Part shown: positions 47,816 through 55,739 of the stretch, piece by piece
Layout of the letters: each line of letters begins with the position of its first letter
Numbering within the stretch: position 1 is the stretch's first letter
Translations under genes and position numbers: made by a program
NCBI RefSeq assembly: GCF_014168535.1
Contig: NZ_CP060007.1
Coordinates: 868,001 to 932,000, forward strand
Source: Lacibacter sediminis
GTDB taxonomy: Bacteria; Bacteroidota; Bacteroidia; Chitinophagales; Chitinophagaceae
DNA length: 64,000 nt
Direction of reading: 5' to 3'
Notes under the pieces: generated by a model
Told to the model about the DNA's origin: nothing
The model's database searches: none
The model's input: the letters and a program-made list of their open reading frames with translations, nothing else

Positions 47816-48163
47816 TTACCAGCCAGCTGTTTTAAATGTTTGATCGCTCACCAATCCTTCTTCAGATTCCAATTCGCCTGTAACTTTTACGACGTTGTAG
47901 TTTAAAATTGGGTTCATGTTGCTGTCAACACCAACTAAAATAGCTTGGCGGATACCTTGTTCGTTATAACCGGGAACAATTGTAATGCCTGCACAACCAG
48001 GTTGAGCAAGGATCTTTTCGATCATTTCTCTTCCCATTGTGTTAGCATAATGCTGTTCAGGGTGTTTGTCGAAAAAACGTTTAGCCATTTCTTCGCCAGC
48101 TTCGAATCCTATGTGGCGGCCAATGGTTTCTACTTGTGGTTTTTGAAGTAATTCTTTTTGCAT
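47816..48163 (-). CDS. Small conserved-looking protein of unknown function
   Basis: Cytosolic protein of 115 residues, no signal or membrane helix. It begins MQKELLQKPQVETIGRHIG and contains EEMAKRFFDKHPEQHYANTMG, an internal cysteine in QPGCAGITIVPGYNEQG and a stretch ILVGVDSNMNPILNYNVV. The last resembles surface-exposed strands, but no family is recognised. It is transcribed separately from the kinase operon, 59 bases downstream, and is preceded by a TAGTATTCT 9-mer also found before the two plus-strand regulators. A regulatory link to them is possible but unproven. Confidence 0.75.
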   Translation of the reverse strand: MQKELLQKPQVETIGRHIGFEAGEEMAKRFFDKHPEQHYANTMGREMIEKILAQPGCAGITIVPGYNEQGIRQAILVGVDSNMNPILNYNVVKVTGELESEEGLVSDQTFKTAGW

Positions 48164-48800
48164 AGTTGTAGGTTTAAGAAGTGAAGTTTAAGACTCTAAA
48201 TTTTCAAAAATTGAACGCCTATGCAAGAGCCTCTTATGTGAATAAGTAGTAGAGAATACTACAACTCACATTAATCCAACATTTTACATCTTAAAATTCA
48301 GGTAATAAGTAATTAGACTAAAGCAATATTACGATAATTTTTACGTAAAATTACTATTTCAAAAATGGGAAATCAACGTGAATTATACACGGGAAAGGCG
48401 CAAGTAGTAGTACTGTGTGAAAAAAATGTGCATAAGTGAAAACACTTAGCGATAGTACTTTGGTGAGTTTTAAAAACGTGACTCTGAGTTGTGATTTGAA
48501 ACCAGCAGCGTTTTAACTTTTCAGCAATCCCGATTTGGCAAATTCTCTTAATGAAATATATAATATCCTGCTTTTGTGATTCCAATCTATAACAAATGTA
48601 CATTTCCCAGTCGAGGCAAACAAGCGTACTATTGACCAATATTATTTGAACGGGGAATACCACTGAATTGTTGATTTTTGATGCTGGTTTTTGTGTTTAG
48701 GGAAAGATTTCTAAGTTCAAACCCATTTTCGGAGATAGTATTCTTTGAAGTATGAAAACTCTGGAGTATTTTGCAGAAACCTCAAAAACCACAATATCCC
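48164..48800. other. 637-base intergenic region between divergent regulatory genes
   Basis: No convincing gene. A minus-strand frame at 48373-48663 lacks protein-like composition and is rejected. The region holds one TAGTATTCT on each strand (minus at 48253-48261, plus at 48736-48744), an AT-rich inverted segment TTACG...CGTAA near 48328-48345, and CTGTGTGAAAA near 48412. It is the longest gap in the window, and its length suggests complex control of the regulators. Confidence 0.5.
48736..48744 (+). promoter_or_regulatory. TAGTATTCT motif upstream of a response regulator
   Basis: Copy of a 9-base word that also occurs at 49544-49552 before the next regulator and, on the minus strand, at 48253-48261 before the gene at 47816. 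It lies 56 bases before ATG 48801. It may be a regulator-binding site or a non-standard promoter element. Confidence 0.4.
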
Positions 48801-49460
48801 ATGTCTGTTGATTCTAACATTAAGTTCGCCATAGCCGACGATCATAAAATATTTCGTGATGGTATTAAAATGGCTCTCGGCGGCAGACCTCACCTCAAAT
48901 TAATCTGGGAAGCCGAAGATGGTAAAGACATGATGCACAAGCTTACCATTAAAAAGCCCGACATTCTTTTAATGGATATCCGGATGCCTGAGCTTGATGG
49001 AATTAATGCCTTGCAACTGATACGCAAGGAATACGAAGAAGTGAAAATTGTTGTACTGAGTATGTATGACGATCAGCAAATGGTGAGTAAAATGATGGAA
49101 ATGGGGGCTAATGCATACCTTACAAAAACTACTGATCCCAATGAAATTTACGATGCAATTCTCACATGCATGAACGAGGATTTTTATTTCAACGAACTCG
49201 TAAATCAGGCTGTGTTACTGAAACTCAATTACAAAAAAACTGTAAAACAGTTCTACCCTAACTCAACCAAATTCTCTGAAAAAGAGTTGCAGATTTTAAA
49301 ATTGCTTTCAGAAGATAAAACCACAGAAGAGATATCAAAGATTGTTTTTCTAAGCCCTCGAACGATTGAAACAATAAGACAAAATATGAAAAACAGGGTT
49401 GGTGCCAAAACAATTGCAGGGCTTATTGTTTACGGAATGCGAAATCGATTGATAGAGTAA
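48801..49460 (+). CDS. NarL/FixJ-type response regulator
   Basis: Response regulator of 219 residues without an adjacent dedicated kinase. Receiver: IADDHKIFRDG near residue 11, phospho-acceptor in ILLMDIRMPELDG near residue 60, VVLSMYDDQQ and YLTKTTDPNEI. The LuxR-type DNA-binding domain is FSEKELQILKLLSEDKTTEE followed by LSPRTIETIRQNMKNRVG. It is a close paralogue of the regulators at 45547 and 49573. ATG 48801 is chosen over an in-frame TTG at 48771. It may be served by the kinase at 46233 or by one elsewhere. Confidence 0.92.
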   Translation: MSVDSNIKFAIADDHKIFRDGIKMALGGRPHLKLIWEAEDGKDMMHKLTIKKPDILLMDIRMPELDGINALQLIRKEYEEVKIVVLSMYDDQQMVSKMMEMGANAYLTKTTDPNEIYDAILTCMNEDFYFNELVNQAVLLKLNYKKTVKQFYPNSTKFSEKELQILKLLSEDKTTEEISKIVFLSPRTIETIRQNMKNRVGAKTIAGLIVYGMRNRLIE

Positions 49461-49543
49461 AACCGTAAAAACCACAATTCTAAAGTCAGGTACTACTACC
49501 TGTGAAAATGACCAAAAAATTTAACAACTTGCACTCAGATAAA

Positions 49544-49552
49544 TAGTATTCT
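49544..49552 (+). promoter_or_regulatory. TAGTATTCT motif upstream of a response regulator
   Basis: Third copy of the 9-mer, 20 bases before ATG 49573. See also 48736. Confidence 0.4.
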
Positions 49553-49572
49553 GTCTTTAACATACATATCCT

Positions 49573-50265
49573 ATGTACACAATGAAAACCGTAAAACCAG
49601 CCGACTCAACAACTGACTTAATCAAAGTAGCTATTACAGACGACCACGTGCTGTACCGTGCTGGCGTGAAAACCGCCTTGGGCATGAAAAAGGATATTCA
49701 GGTGATTTTCGAAGCCGATAATGGCATGCACCTGTTGAATATGCTAAAGTCAATACAGCCCGATGTTATCTTGCTTGATGTGCAAATGCCCATCATGGAT
49801 GGCATTGCCACTCTCCCCGAAGTAAAAAAGCTTTACCCTGATATTAAGATCATTATGCTTACCATGCATGATGAACATACTATGATCACCCGTCTGATGG
49901 AACTTGGGGCAAATTCATACTTAACCAAGAACTCAGATAGCGAGGTGATCTATGAAGCTATTAAAACCTGTCATGAGCAGGAATATTTCTTCAACACACT
50001 TACCAACAAGGCATTAATTGATGGATTAAAAATGAAACGTCAGGGCGATGCAATGATGGGCCATGATGTGAAACTGAACGATAAGGAAATTAATATCCTT
50101 CGTTTAATGTGTGAAGAAAAGAGCACAAAGGAAATTGCTGATATCGTTGACCTGAGCCCACGTACAGTTGAAGCCATTCGTGATAAACTCAAATCAAAAA
50201 TTGGCGCAAGATCTACAGCCGGGTTAATTCTCTATGCTGTAAAACATAATATTATCGAAGGATAA
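49573..50265 (+). CDS. NarL/FixJ-type response regulator
   Basis: Third response regulator of this region, 230 residues. Receiver: ITDDHVLYRAG near residue 19, phospho-acceptor in VILLDVQMPIMDG near residue 67, IMLTMHDEH and YLTKNSDSEV. DNA-binding domain: LNDKEINILRLMCEEKSTKE and LSPRTVEAIRDKLKSKIGAR. It is preceded by a TAGTATTCT copy and followed by a terminator, so it appears monocistronic. Its similarity to the regulator 110 bases upstream points to tandem duplication. Confidence 0.92.
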   Translation: MYTMKTVKPADSTTDLIKVAITDDHVLYRAGVKTALGMKKDIQVIFEADNGMHLLNMLKSIQPDVILLDVQMPIMDGIATLPEVKKLYPDIKIIMLTMHDEHTMITRLMELGANSYLTKNSDSEVIYEAIKTCHEQEYFFNTLTNKALIDGLKMKRQGDAMMGHDVKLNDKEINILRLMCEEKSTKEIADIVDLSPRTVEAIRDKLKSKIGARSTAGLILYAVKHNIIEG

Positions 50266-50297
50266 GAAAGATACTTTCAACCAAAACCAACCGCACA

Positions 50298-50328
50298 GGC
50301 GATACTGAAAAGTGTCGCCTCTTTTTTT
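50298..50328 (+). terminator. Terminator after the third response regulator
   Basis: 9-bp stem GGCGATACT / AGTGTCGCC (one T-G pair) with loop GAAA, followed by TCTTTTTTT, 33 bases past the stop. Confidence 0.9.
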
Positions 50329-50346
50329 ATTCTACTTTCGCTGTGT

Positions 50347-51192
50347 ATGCCACTTTACTACAGCCTTGACAAAAAGATTTTTTCGGACGATGAGTTGCGT
50401 ATTCATCCGGATAACCGCTCCTTTCGATATGGAGAAGGACTGTTTGAAACCATCCGTTTGCATAAAGGAATGATTCCGTTGTGGGATTTACATTGGAATC
50501 GGTTGAGTGAATCATTGCCCAAATTATATTTTGAATTGCCTCCGCATTTTAATGAAGCAGAATTGAAAGAAGAAATTCTTCGAGTAGCAAAAAGAAATCA
50601 GTGCCTTGATGCTGCAAGAGTGCGCATTACTTTTTTTAAAGGCGAAGGCGGTATTTGGGAACGACCAAGTTATCCTTTTCATTTTTTAGTGCAATGCTGG
50701 CCATTGGAGAAAAAGGAATTCAGCATGAATGAAAATGGATTGGATATTGGTTTGTTTGAAGCTGGAAGAAAATCCTGCGATAGTTTTTCCAATCTTAAAA
50801 CCAATAATTACCTGCTGTATGCATTGGCAGCCCAATATGCGAAAGCAGAAAAACTAAATGAATGTCTGGTGCTCAACCAACATGGCCGTGTATGCGATGC
50901 AACCATTGCCAATGTGTTTTTCAGCAAAGATGGCATCATTCATACTCCACAACTAGAGGAAGGTTGTATCAATGGTGTGATGCGTCGTCACGTCCTTGAA
51001 CAACTTCGTAATGCAGGATTCCCGGTAAAGGAAGGAGCTTATTTACCCGACGAAATTGCCGAAGCTGATGAAATTTTCCTAAGCAATGCCATGTATGGCT
51101 TGCGTTGGGTGAAAAAATGGGGCGACAGAACTTATCGGTTTCAGCAAGCCTCCACTATTTTTCACCGCTTTATTTCTCCGTTATTTCCGTAA
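50347..51192 (+). CDS. Aminotransferase class IV (4-amino-4-deoxychorismate lyase/BCAT-like)
   Basis: PLP-dependent fold-type IV enzyme of 281 residues. FRYGEGLFETIRLHKGMIPL near residue 28 and LWDLHWNRLSESL are the classic N-terminal motifs; the PLP lysine is likely in FSNLKTNNYLLY near residue 153; ECLVLNQHGRVCDATIANVF and QLEEGCINGVMRR complete the site. The family includes PabC (folate synthesis), D-amino-acid and branched-chain aminotransferases. Size and the LVLN.. DATIANVF pattern favour PabC. The downstream photolyase uses a folate or flavin antenna, and folE and pterin genes lie nearby, which also favours a folate role. Confidence 0.85.
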   Translation: MPLYYSLDKKIFSDDELRIHPDNRSFRYGEGLFETIRLHKGMIPLWDLHWNRLSESLPKLYFELPPHFNEAELKEEILRVAKRNQCLDAARVRITFFKGEGGIWERPSYPFHFLVQCWPLEKKEFSMNENGLDIGLFEAGRKSCDSFSNLKTNNYLLYALAAQYAKAEKLNECLVLNQHGRVCDATIANVFFSKDGIIHTPQLEEGCINGVMRRHVLEQLRNAGFPVKEGAYLPDEIAEADEIFLSNAMYGLRWVKKWGDRTYRFQQASTIFHRFISPLFP

Positions 51193-51222
51193 ACATTCGG
51201 CGGGCGTAATCGTTATACACAC

Positions 51223-52533
51223 ATGGCAAAACAACAAGTAAATATCTGCTGGTTCAGGAGAGATCTTCGATTGCATGATAATGCAGCTTTGTATCATTCA
51301 TTGAAAGATGGCTTGCCTGTTGTGCCCATTTTTGTTTTTGATAAAGCCATCCTGGATAAACTGGATGATAAGAACGATCGACGTGTTGAGTTTATCCACC
51401 ATGCTATAGCAGATATGCAACAGCAATTGCAAAGCATGGGCAGCAGCATGGAAGTGTATTATGGGGTTCCATCAGATGCGTTTCGTAAGCTAGCTGGAAA
51501 ATATTCAATCAATAAAGTATTTACCAATCATGATTATGAACCCTATGCACAAGAACGGGATGCAGCAATTCAGCAGCAATTAAATGATGCTGGAATATCC
51601 TTTCATACGTATAAAGACCAAGTGATCTTTGAAAAAGATGAAGTGTTGAAAGATGACGGCAAACCTTACACGGTTTTTACTCCTTACAGCAGAAAATGGA
51701 AAGCCAAACTCAATGATTTTTATTTAAAGAGCTATCCGGTTGAAGAGTACACAACTAATTTTTTCAAACAGTCACCGGTAGCTATTCCTTCATTAAAGGA
51801 AATGGGTTTTGAAGCAGTTGGCTTACCATTCCCTTCTGCAGAAACAAGAAAAGAAATTATCAAAAAATATAAAGAGCAACGGGATTTTCCTGCAATAGAT
51901 GGTACTAGCCGATTGAGTGTGCATTTACGGTTTGGCACAATTAGCATTCGTGATTTAGCAAGAGAAGCACAAGGATTAAGCGAAGGTTTTTTAAACGAAT
52001 TGATCTGGCGTGATTTCTATCATATGATCCTTTGGCATTTCCCACAAGTAGGAGAGGGCAAAGCATTCAAAAAAGAATATGATTTTATTGAATGGCGGCA
52101 TGATGAAAATGATTTTCAGAAATGGTGCGATGGACAAACAGGTTATCCTATTGTTGATGCGGGTATGCGTGAACTCAATGCTACCGGTTTTATGCACAAT
52201 CGTGTGCGAATGATCGTTGCATCATTTCTTACCAAACATTTGTTGCTCGATTGGCGATGGGGCGAAGCTTATTTCGCAAAAAAATTATTGGACTTTGACC
52301 TTGCTGCCAATAACGGCGGTTGGCAATGGGCGGCAGGGAGTGGTTGCGATGCGGCACCTTATTTCCGCATCTTCAATCCGTATTTGCAAACGCAGAAGTT
52401 TGATCCGAAGTTGCAATACATCCGCAAGTGGGTTCCCGAGTTTGAAGGATTTGATTATGTAAAACCAATTGTGCAACATGAACTTGCACGTAAGCGTTGC
52501 CTCGAAGTGTACAGCAAAGCATTAAAGAAGTAA
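51223..52533 (+). CDS. phrB: Deoxyribodipyrimidine photolyase/cryptochrome
   Basis: FAD-dependent light-driven DNA repair enzyme of 436 residues. The N-terminal antenna domain begins NICWFRRDLRLHDNAALYH. The FAD-binding helical domain shows TSRLSVHLRFGTISIRD, LIWRDFYHMILWHFP, GYPIVDAGMRELNATGFMHN and the strongly conserved NNGGWQWAAGSGCDAAPYFR near residue 365, with DWRWGEAYFAKKLLDFDLA before it. Class I CPD-photolyase is most likely; a photoreceptor role cannot be excluded. It starts 30 bases after the aminotransferase gene and is convergent with mqnD, 1 base apart. Confidence 0.93.
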   Translation: MAKQQVNICWFRRDLRLHDNAALYHSLKDGLPVVPIFVFDKAILDKLDDKNDRRVEFIHHAIADMQQQLQSMGSSMEVYYGVPSDAFRKLAGKYSINKVFTNHDYEPYAQERDAAIQQQLNDAGISFHTYKDQVIFEKDEVLKDDGKPYTVFTPYSRKWKAKLNDFYLKSYPVEEYTTNFFKQSPVAIPSLKEMGFEAVGLPFPSAETRKEIIKKYKEQRDFPAIDGTSRLSVHLRFGTISIRDLAREAQGLSEGFLNELIWRDFYHMILWHFPQVGEGKAFKKEYDFIEWRHDENDFQKWCDGQTGYPIVDAGMRELNATGFMHNRVRMIVASFLTKHLLLDWRWGEAYFAKKLLDFDLAANNGGWQWAAGSGCDAAPYFRIFNPYLQTQKFDPKLQYIRKWVPEFEGFDYVKPIVQHELARKRCLEVYSKALKK

Positions 52534-52534
52534 A

Positions 52535-53353
52535 TCAGGAATGTTGCGTGGCAGTTTGCAGCATTTGTCCCACTGCCTGCATACCTTCTTCGCCAAGATC
52601 TAATGAGTAATTGTTTACATAGAGATTAATGTGCTGGCGCATTACCTCTTCACTCATTTCCTGTGAATGTTGTTTCACATAATCTGTTAATAAAGGGTAG
52701 TTACTAAATGCAAACTCCAGACTTTTACGAATCAAACGATCAACTTTGTGTTGCTTCTCAACATCAATTCGTTGATGACCAACAATACCTCCTAGCGGAA
52801 TCGGATAACCGGTTGTTGTCTCCCAATATTCACCAAGATCCATGAGCTTATGTAAACCTTTCTGCTGATAAGTGAAACGATTTTCATGAATGATCACCCC
52901 CATATCAACTTTGCCATTTAAAACTGCTTCTTCAATTTCATGAAAAACCATGAACTGTTTTTGTTTTGCATGTGGGAATGCTTGTGAAAATAAAAAATGT
53001 GCAGTGGTATTTGTGCCCGGAATTGCAATGGTAGAATTATTCACGAATTGCTGAAGCTCGTCGAGGTTCGTACTTTGTACTTCGTATTTCGTAATTAATA
53101 AAGGTCCCACGCCTTTGCCCAACGCACCGCCACTCTTTAATAAGTTATATTGATGACGAACGAGGGGATAGACACCATAGCTGATCTTGGAAAAATCAAG
53201 TTTGCCTTCTTTTGCCCATTCGTTCAAGGTTTGTACATCTTCTAACTGTACATCAAATGATAAACCTTCGGTATCAATTTTACCATTTACCAACGCATCG
53301 AAAATAAATGTATCGTTGGGGCAAGGAGAAAAGCCAAGTGTGTAAGTCGTCAT
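52535..53353 (-). CDS. mqnD: 1,4-dihydroxy-6-naphthoate synthase
   Basis: MqnD of 272 residues, a late step of the futalosine route to menaquinone. The start at 53353 opens MTTYTLGFSPCPNDTFIFDAL, the family signature; the longer frame to 53377 overlaps the upstream gene and is not needed. Other landmarks are LDFSKISYGVYPLV, GVGPLLITKYE, STIAIPGTNTTAHFLF and KVDMGVIIHENRFTYQQKGL, the last with the base-active histidine region. Residues around ITKYEVQSTNL are encoded by four heptanucleotide repeats (53067-53094). It lies 10 bases after mqnB, so the two form an operon. Confidence 0.94.
   Translation of the reverse strand: MTTYTLGFSPCPNDTFIFDALVNGKIDTEGLSFDVQLEDVQTLNEWAKEGKLDFSKISYGVYPLVRHQYNLLKSGGALGKGVGPLLITKYEVQSTNLDELQQFVNNSTIAIPGTNTTAHFLFSQAFPHAKQKQFMVFHEIEEAVLNGKVDMGVIIHENRFTYQQKGLHKLMDLGEYWETTTGYPIPLGGIVGHQRIDVEKQHKVDRLIRKSLEFAFSNYPLLTDYVKQHSQEMSEEVMRQHINLYVNNYSLDLGEEGMQAVGQMLQTATQHS
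53067..53094 (-). repeat. Heptanucleotide tandem repeat inside mqnD
   Basis: Four consecutive 7-base units on the plus strand: TTCGTAC, TTTGTAC, TTCGTAT, TTCGTAA. They lie in the coding sequence and encode part of a surface-loop-like segment. The reverse complement family GTACGAA recurs after fabD at 56694. Confidence 0.75.
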
Positions 53354-53363
53354 GAATAACTTT

Positions 53364-54020
53364 TTATAAACTTTCAATCAAACGAATTAATTCTTTATTC
53401 AGATTCTGTACCGCTTCTTTCAGTTTCCATTTCTGTTTGTTACGCTCACCCACATAATTGGAAATGCTTCTGATCTGAACAAACGGAATATTTTCTTTCA
53501 TACAAACGAGATGCAAAGCTGCACCTTCCATATTTTCGATCTTCGCCTTGTATTTTGTTTCATACAGCTCTGCTGTTTTTTTAGCAGCTGTAATCTGATT
53601 CACCGTAACACTTCCAACCAGTGGTAATTTTGTTCGCTCCATCAACACTGTAAATGGATTCACAAGTTTTTTCTGTTTGAAAGGAAATTCATTTGCAGCC
53701 AGCAGCTTCAAATCAAATACATCTTTGTAGCCATCCTTTTCCTGCACACCTAAATCTGCCAATGCTTCTTGCTTTATTGCAACCACATCACCCAAATTCA
53801 GTGATCTGTCAAATGCCCCGGCAATACCAGCCATGATAACGATATCGGGCTTTTTTACCTGTAAATGCTTCATCAACGAATAGGTTGTATTAATTGCGCC
53901 AACTCCTGTAACCAAAAAATCGAGCTGTAAATCAATATAATCGAGCTTATTAGTGGTACGACAATGTTGAATAAAGGGTTTGATTTCCAATACGGTGGCT
54001 GAAACAACTAAACAATTCAT
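53364..54020 (-). CDS. mqnB: Futalosine hydrolase
   Basis: Nucleoside-phosphorylase-fold hydrolase of 218 residues that splits (aminodeoxy)futalosine in the alternative menaquinone pathway. Landmarks: LDFLVTGVGAINTTYSLMKHL near residue 32, DIVIMAGIAGAFDRSLNLGDVV near residue 59, and the catalytic segment KIENMEGAALHLVC near residue 165 with the acidic pair of the MTAN family, followed by IPFVQIRSISNYVGERNKQKW. It precedes mqnD on the same strand. No mqnA, mqnC or mqnE lies in the window. Confidence 0.92.
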   Translation of the reverse strand: MNCLVVSATVLEIKPFIQHCRTTNKLDYIDLQLDFLVTGVGAINTTYSLMKHLQVKKPDIVIMAGIAGAFDRSLNLGDVVAIKQEALADLGVQEKDGYKDVFDLKLLAANEFPFKQKKLVNPFTVLMERTKLPLVGSVTVNQITAAKKTAELYETKYKAKIENMEGAALHLVCMKENIPFVQIRSISNYVGERNKQKWKLKEAVQNLNKELIRLIESL

Positions 54021-54082
54021 GCTGCAAATTTCGGGAAGAATAAAACAAATCGGGGAATAACATCAAAATGCCGCTTTCTTAT

Positions 54083-54090
54083 TACCTTTG
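54083..54090 (+). promoter_or_regulatory. Candidate promoter -7 box TACCTTTG for the first PTPS gene
   Basis: Exact TAnnTTTG match 26 bases before ATG 54117. No convincing -33 TTG. It lies in the 96-base gap between divergent mqnB and the pterin gene. Confidence 0.45.
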
Positions 54091-54116
54091 CGCCCCAACA
54101 ATTTGGTGGTTTTTGC

Positions 54117-54527
54117 ATGGTTTACTTAACAAGATTAGAACATTTTAATGCGGCACATAAGCTCTACAATCCTAATTGGAGCCTGGAGAAGAATGAAGCC
54201 ATGTTTGGCAAATGTGCCAACGAAAACTGGCATGGCCATAACTATGATCTGTTTGTTACCATCAAAGGCCAGGTAAATGAAGACACGGGTTTTTTGTTTG
54301 ATGTAAAGAAACTGAGTGAGCTGATCAAAATTCATGTGCTGGAAAAACTCGATCACAAGAACCTGAATATGGATGTGGATTTCATGCAGGGAAAAATGTG
54401 TTCTACTGAAAATCTCGCAAAAGCTATCTGGCAACAACTACAACCACACCTGCCTGCAGAAGTATTGCTTCACTGTATTAAACTCTACGAAACGCCCCGC
54501 ATTTACGTTGAATATTTTGGAGAATAA
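54117..54527 (+). CDS. 6-pyruvoyl-tetrahydropterin synthase homologue 1 (PTPS/QueD family)
   Basis: T-fold pterin enzyme of 136 residues, converting 7,8-dihydroneopterin triphosphate either to 6-carboxytetrahydropterin (QueD, queuosine pathway) or to 6-pyruvoyltetrahydropterin. Zinc ligands are the histidines in FNAAHKLYN and NWHGHNYD; the catalytic cysteine is in MFGKCANE, the histidine in LDHKNLNM, and the pterin-anchoring glutamate in LYETPRIYVEY. A cysteine precedes the substrate-pocket STEN (KMCSTENLAKAI), unlike the PTAEN of the neighbour. Followed after about 100 bases by a second homologue and then folE, whose product supplies its substrate. Confidence 0.88.
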   Translation: MVYLTRLEHFNAAHKLYNPNWSLEKNEAMFGKCANENWHGHNYDLFVTIKGQVNEDTGFLFDVKKLSELIKIHVLEKLDHKNLNMDVDFMQGKMCSTENLAKAIWQQLQPHLPAEVLLHCIKLYETPRIYVEYFGE

Positions 54528-54623
54528 ACCTTTTGCGACGTACCTTGTTATAGTTGTTCACTCGCCCTGCAAGGTGCTTCTTTGAAAGTTCATGGCAGGT
54601 AAAATGTAACCAGGTTTTCTGTC

Positions 54624-55037
54624 ATGCAAAAAAAAGTATCCGTCTTTCGTCACGAACATTTTAACGCTGCCCATCGTTTATACAATCCGGCATGGACAAA
54701 TGAACGGAATGACCAAGTGTTTGGTAAGTGTAATAATCCTTCATTTCATGGTCATAATTATGAACTGGTAGTGAAAATTACAGGTGTGCCTGATAAAGAC
54801 ACCGGTTATGTGATGGACCTGAAAATATTGAGTGATCTGATAAAGAATGAAATTCTTGAGCGTTTCGATCATAAAAATCTCAATCTTGATACAGTTGAGT
54901 TCAAACATTTGAACCCAACAGCAGAGAATATTGCGATTGTGATTCATGATCTGTTGCGTCCGCATATCGAAACAGAAAAAGATTTGCAGATACGTTTGTA
55001 CGAAACACCAAGAAACTTTGTAGAGTATCCGGCATAA
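54624..55037 (+). CDS. 6-pyruvoyl-tetrahydropterin synthase homologue 2 (PTPS/QueD family)
   Basis: Second T-fold pterin enzyme, 137 residues, plainly paralogous to the preceding gene. Zinc histidines in FNAAHRLYN and SFHGHNYE, catalytic cysteine in VFGKCNNP, histidine in FDHKNLNLD and glutamate in LYETPRNFVEY are all present, so both copies look active. The pocket reads NPTAENIAIVI. One copy may serve queuosine (QueD) and the other a tetrahydropterin cofactor or folate, but which is which cannot be settled by eye. folE follows at 55121. Confidence 0.88.
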   Translation: MQKKVSVFRHEHFNAAHRLYNPAWTNERNDQVFGKCNNPSFHGHNYELVVKITGVPDKDTGYVMDLKILSDLIKNEILERFDHKNLNLDTVEFKHLNPTAENIAIVIHDLLRPHIETEKDLQIRLYETPRNFVEYPA

Positions 55038-55089
55038 TTATAATTAATAAATGATCATTGAGAATTCGGGAGGTGAATTCGTCCTCGAA

Positions 55090-55118
55090 TTTTCAAATTC
55101 AAAAATTTTCAAATTCAA
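55090..55118 (+). repeat. Direct repeat in the folE leader
   Basis: TTTTCAAATTCAA occurs at 55090-55102 and again at 55106-55118, a 16-base spacing, directly before the folE start. It looks like an AT-rich spacer repeat; a role in folE expression is not established. Confidence 0.6.
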
Positions 55119-55120
55119 CC

Positions 55121-55717
55121 ATGGCTTATAAAAAAACAGAACAATACGAAGAAAAGGTTACTTCAGGATTGATCGAGAATTACAGAAGTGCTTTGGATTT
55201 ATTAGGTGAAGATCCTGAAAGGGAAGGCTTGTTGAAAACGCCAGAACGTGTAGCGAAAGCAATGCAGTATATGACGCAGGGCTACCAGATGGATGCAAAA
55301 GCAATTCTTGAAAGCGCCAAATTTCATGAGGAAGTGAGTGAGATGGTGATTGTAAAAGATATTGAGCTTTACAGTATGTGTGAACATCACATGCTTCCAT
55401 TCTTCGGTAAGGCACATATTGCTTATATCCCCAATGGTTATATTACAGGGTTGAGCAAACTGGCAAGAGTGGTGGATGTGTATAGTCGCCGTTTGCAGGT
55501 ACAGGAACGATTAACGACACAAATACTTGAAGCTATCAAGGAGTCGTTGAATCCAATGGGTGTGGCAGTGGTAGTAGAAGCCCAACATTTATGCATGATG
55601 ATGCGTGGTGTGCAAAAGCAAAATTCAGTAACAACAACTTCAGCTTTTTCAGGCGAATTTCAGAAACAGGCTACACGTAGCGAATTCCTGAAACTGATCT
55701 CCGGCAAGTTCAATTAA
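55121..55717 (+). CDS. folE: GTP cyclohydrolase I
   Basis: GTP cyclohydrolase I of 198 residues, first step of folate, queuosine and tetrahydrobiopterin synthesis, yielding dihydroneopterin triphosphate. Zinc-binding cysteine and histidines are in [19 protein letters not shown] near residue 88 and in [15 protein letters not shown] near residue 158; [20 protein letters not shown] is intact. ATG 55121 is chosen, as the longer frame from 55058 encodes AT-rich repeat sequence. It follows two PTPS homologues, which use its product, so the three form a pterin module. Confidence 0.95.
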   Translation: MAYKKTEQYEEKVTSGLIENYRSALDLLGEDPEREGLLKTPERVAKAMQYMTQGYQMDAKAILESAKFHEEVSEMVIVKDIELYSMCEHHMLPFFGKAHIAYIPNGYITGLSKLARVVDVYSRRLQVQERLTTQILEAIKESLNPMGVAVVVEAQHLCMMMRGVQKQNSVTTTSAFSGEFQKQATRSEFLKLISGKFN

Positions 55718-55739
55718 ATTTTTCTTTTTTTCGATAGTG

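Noticed and set aside
48373..48663. Minus-strand frame of 96 codons in the long intergenic region
   Set aside because: Composition is unlike protein, with many aromatic and cysteine residues scattered, no family resemblance and no promoter box.
54021..54116. preQ1 riboswitch before the first PTPS/QueD homologue
   Set aside because: No short preQ1-type hairpin with its A-rich tail was seen; a TACCTTTG promoter box accounts for the region.
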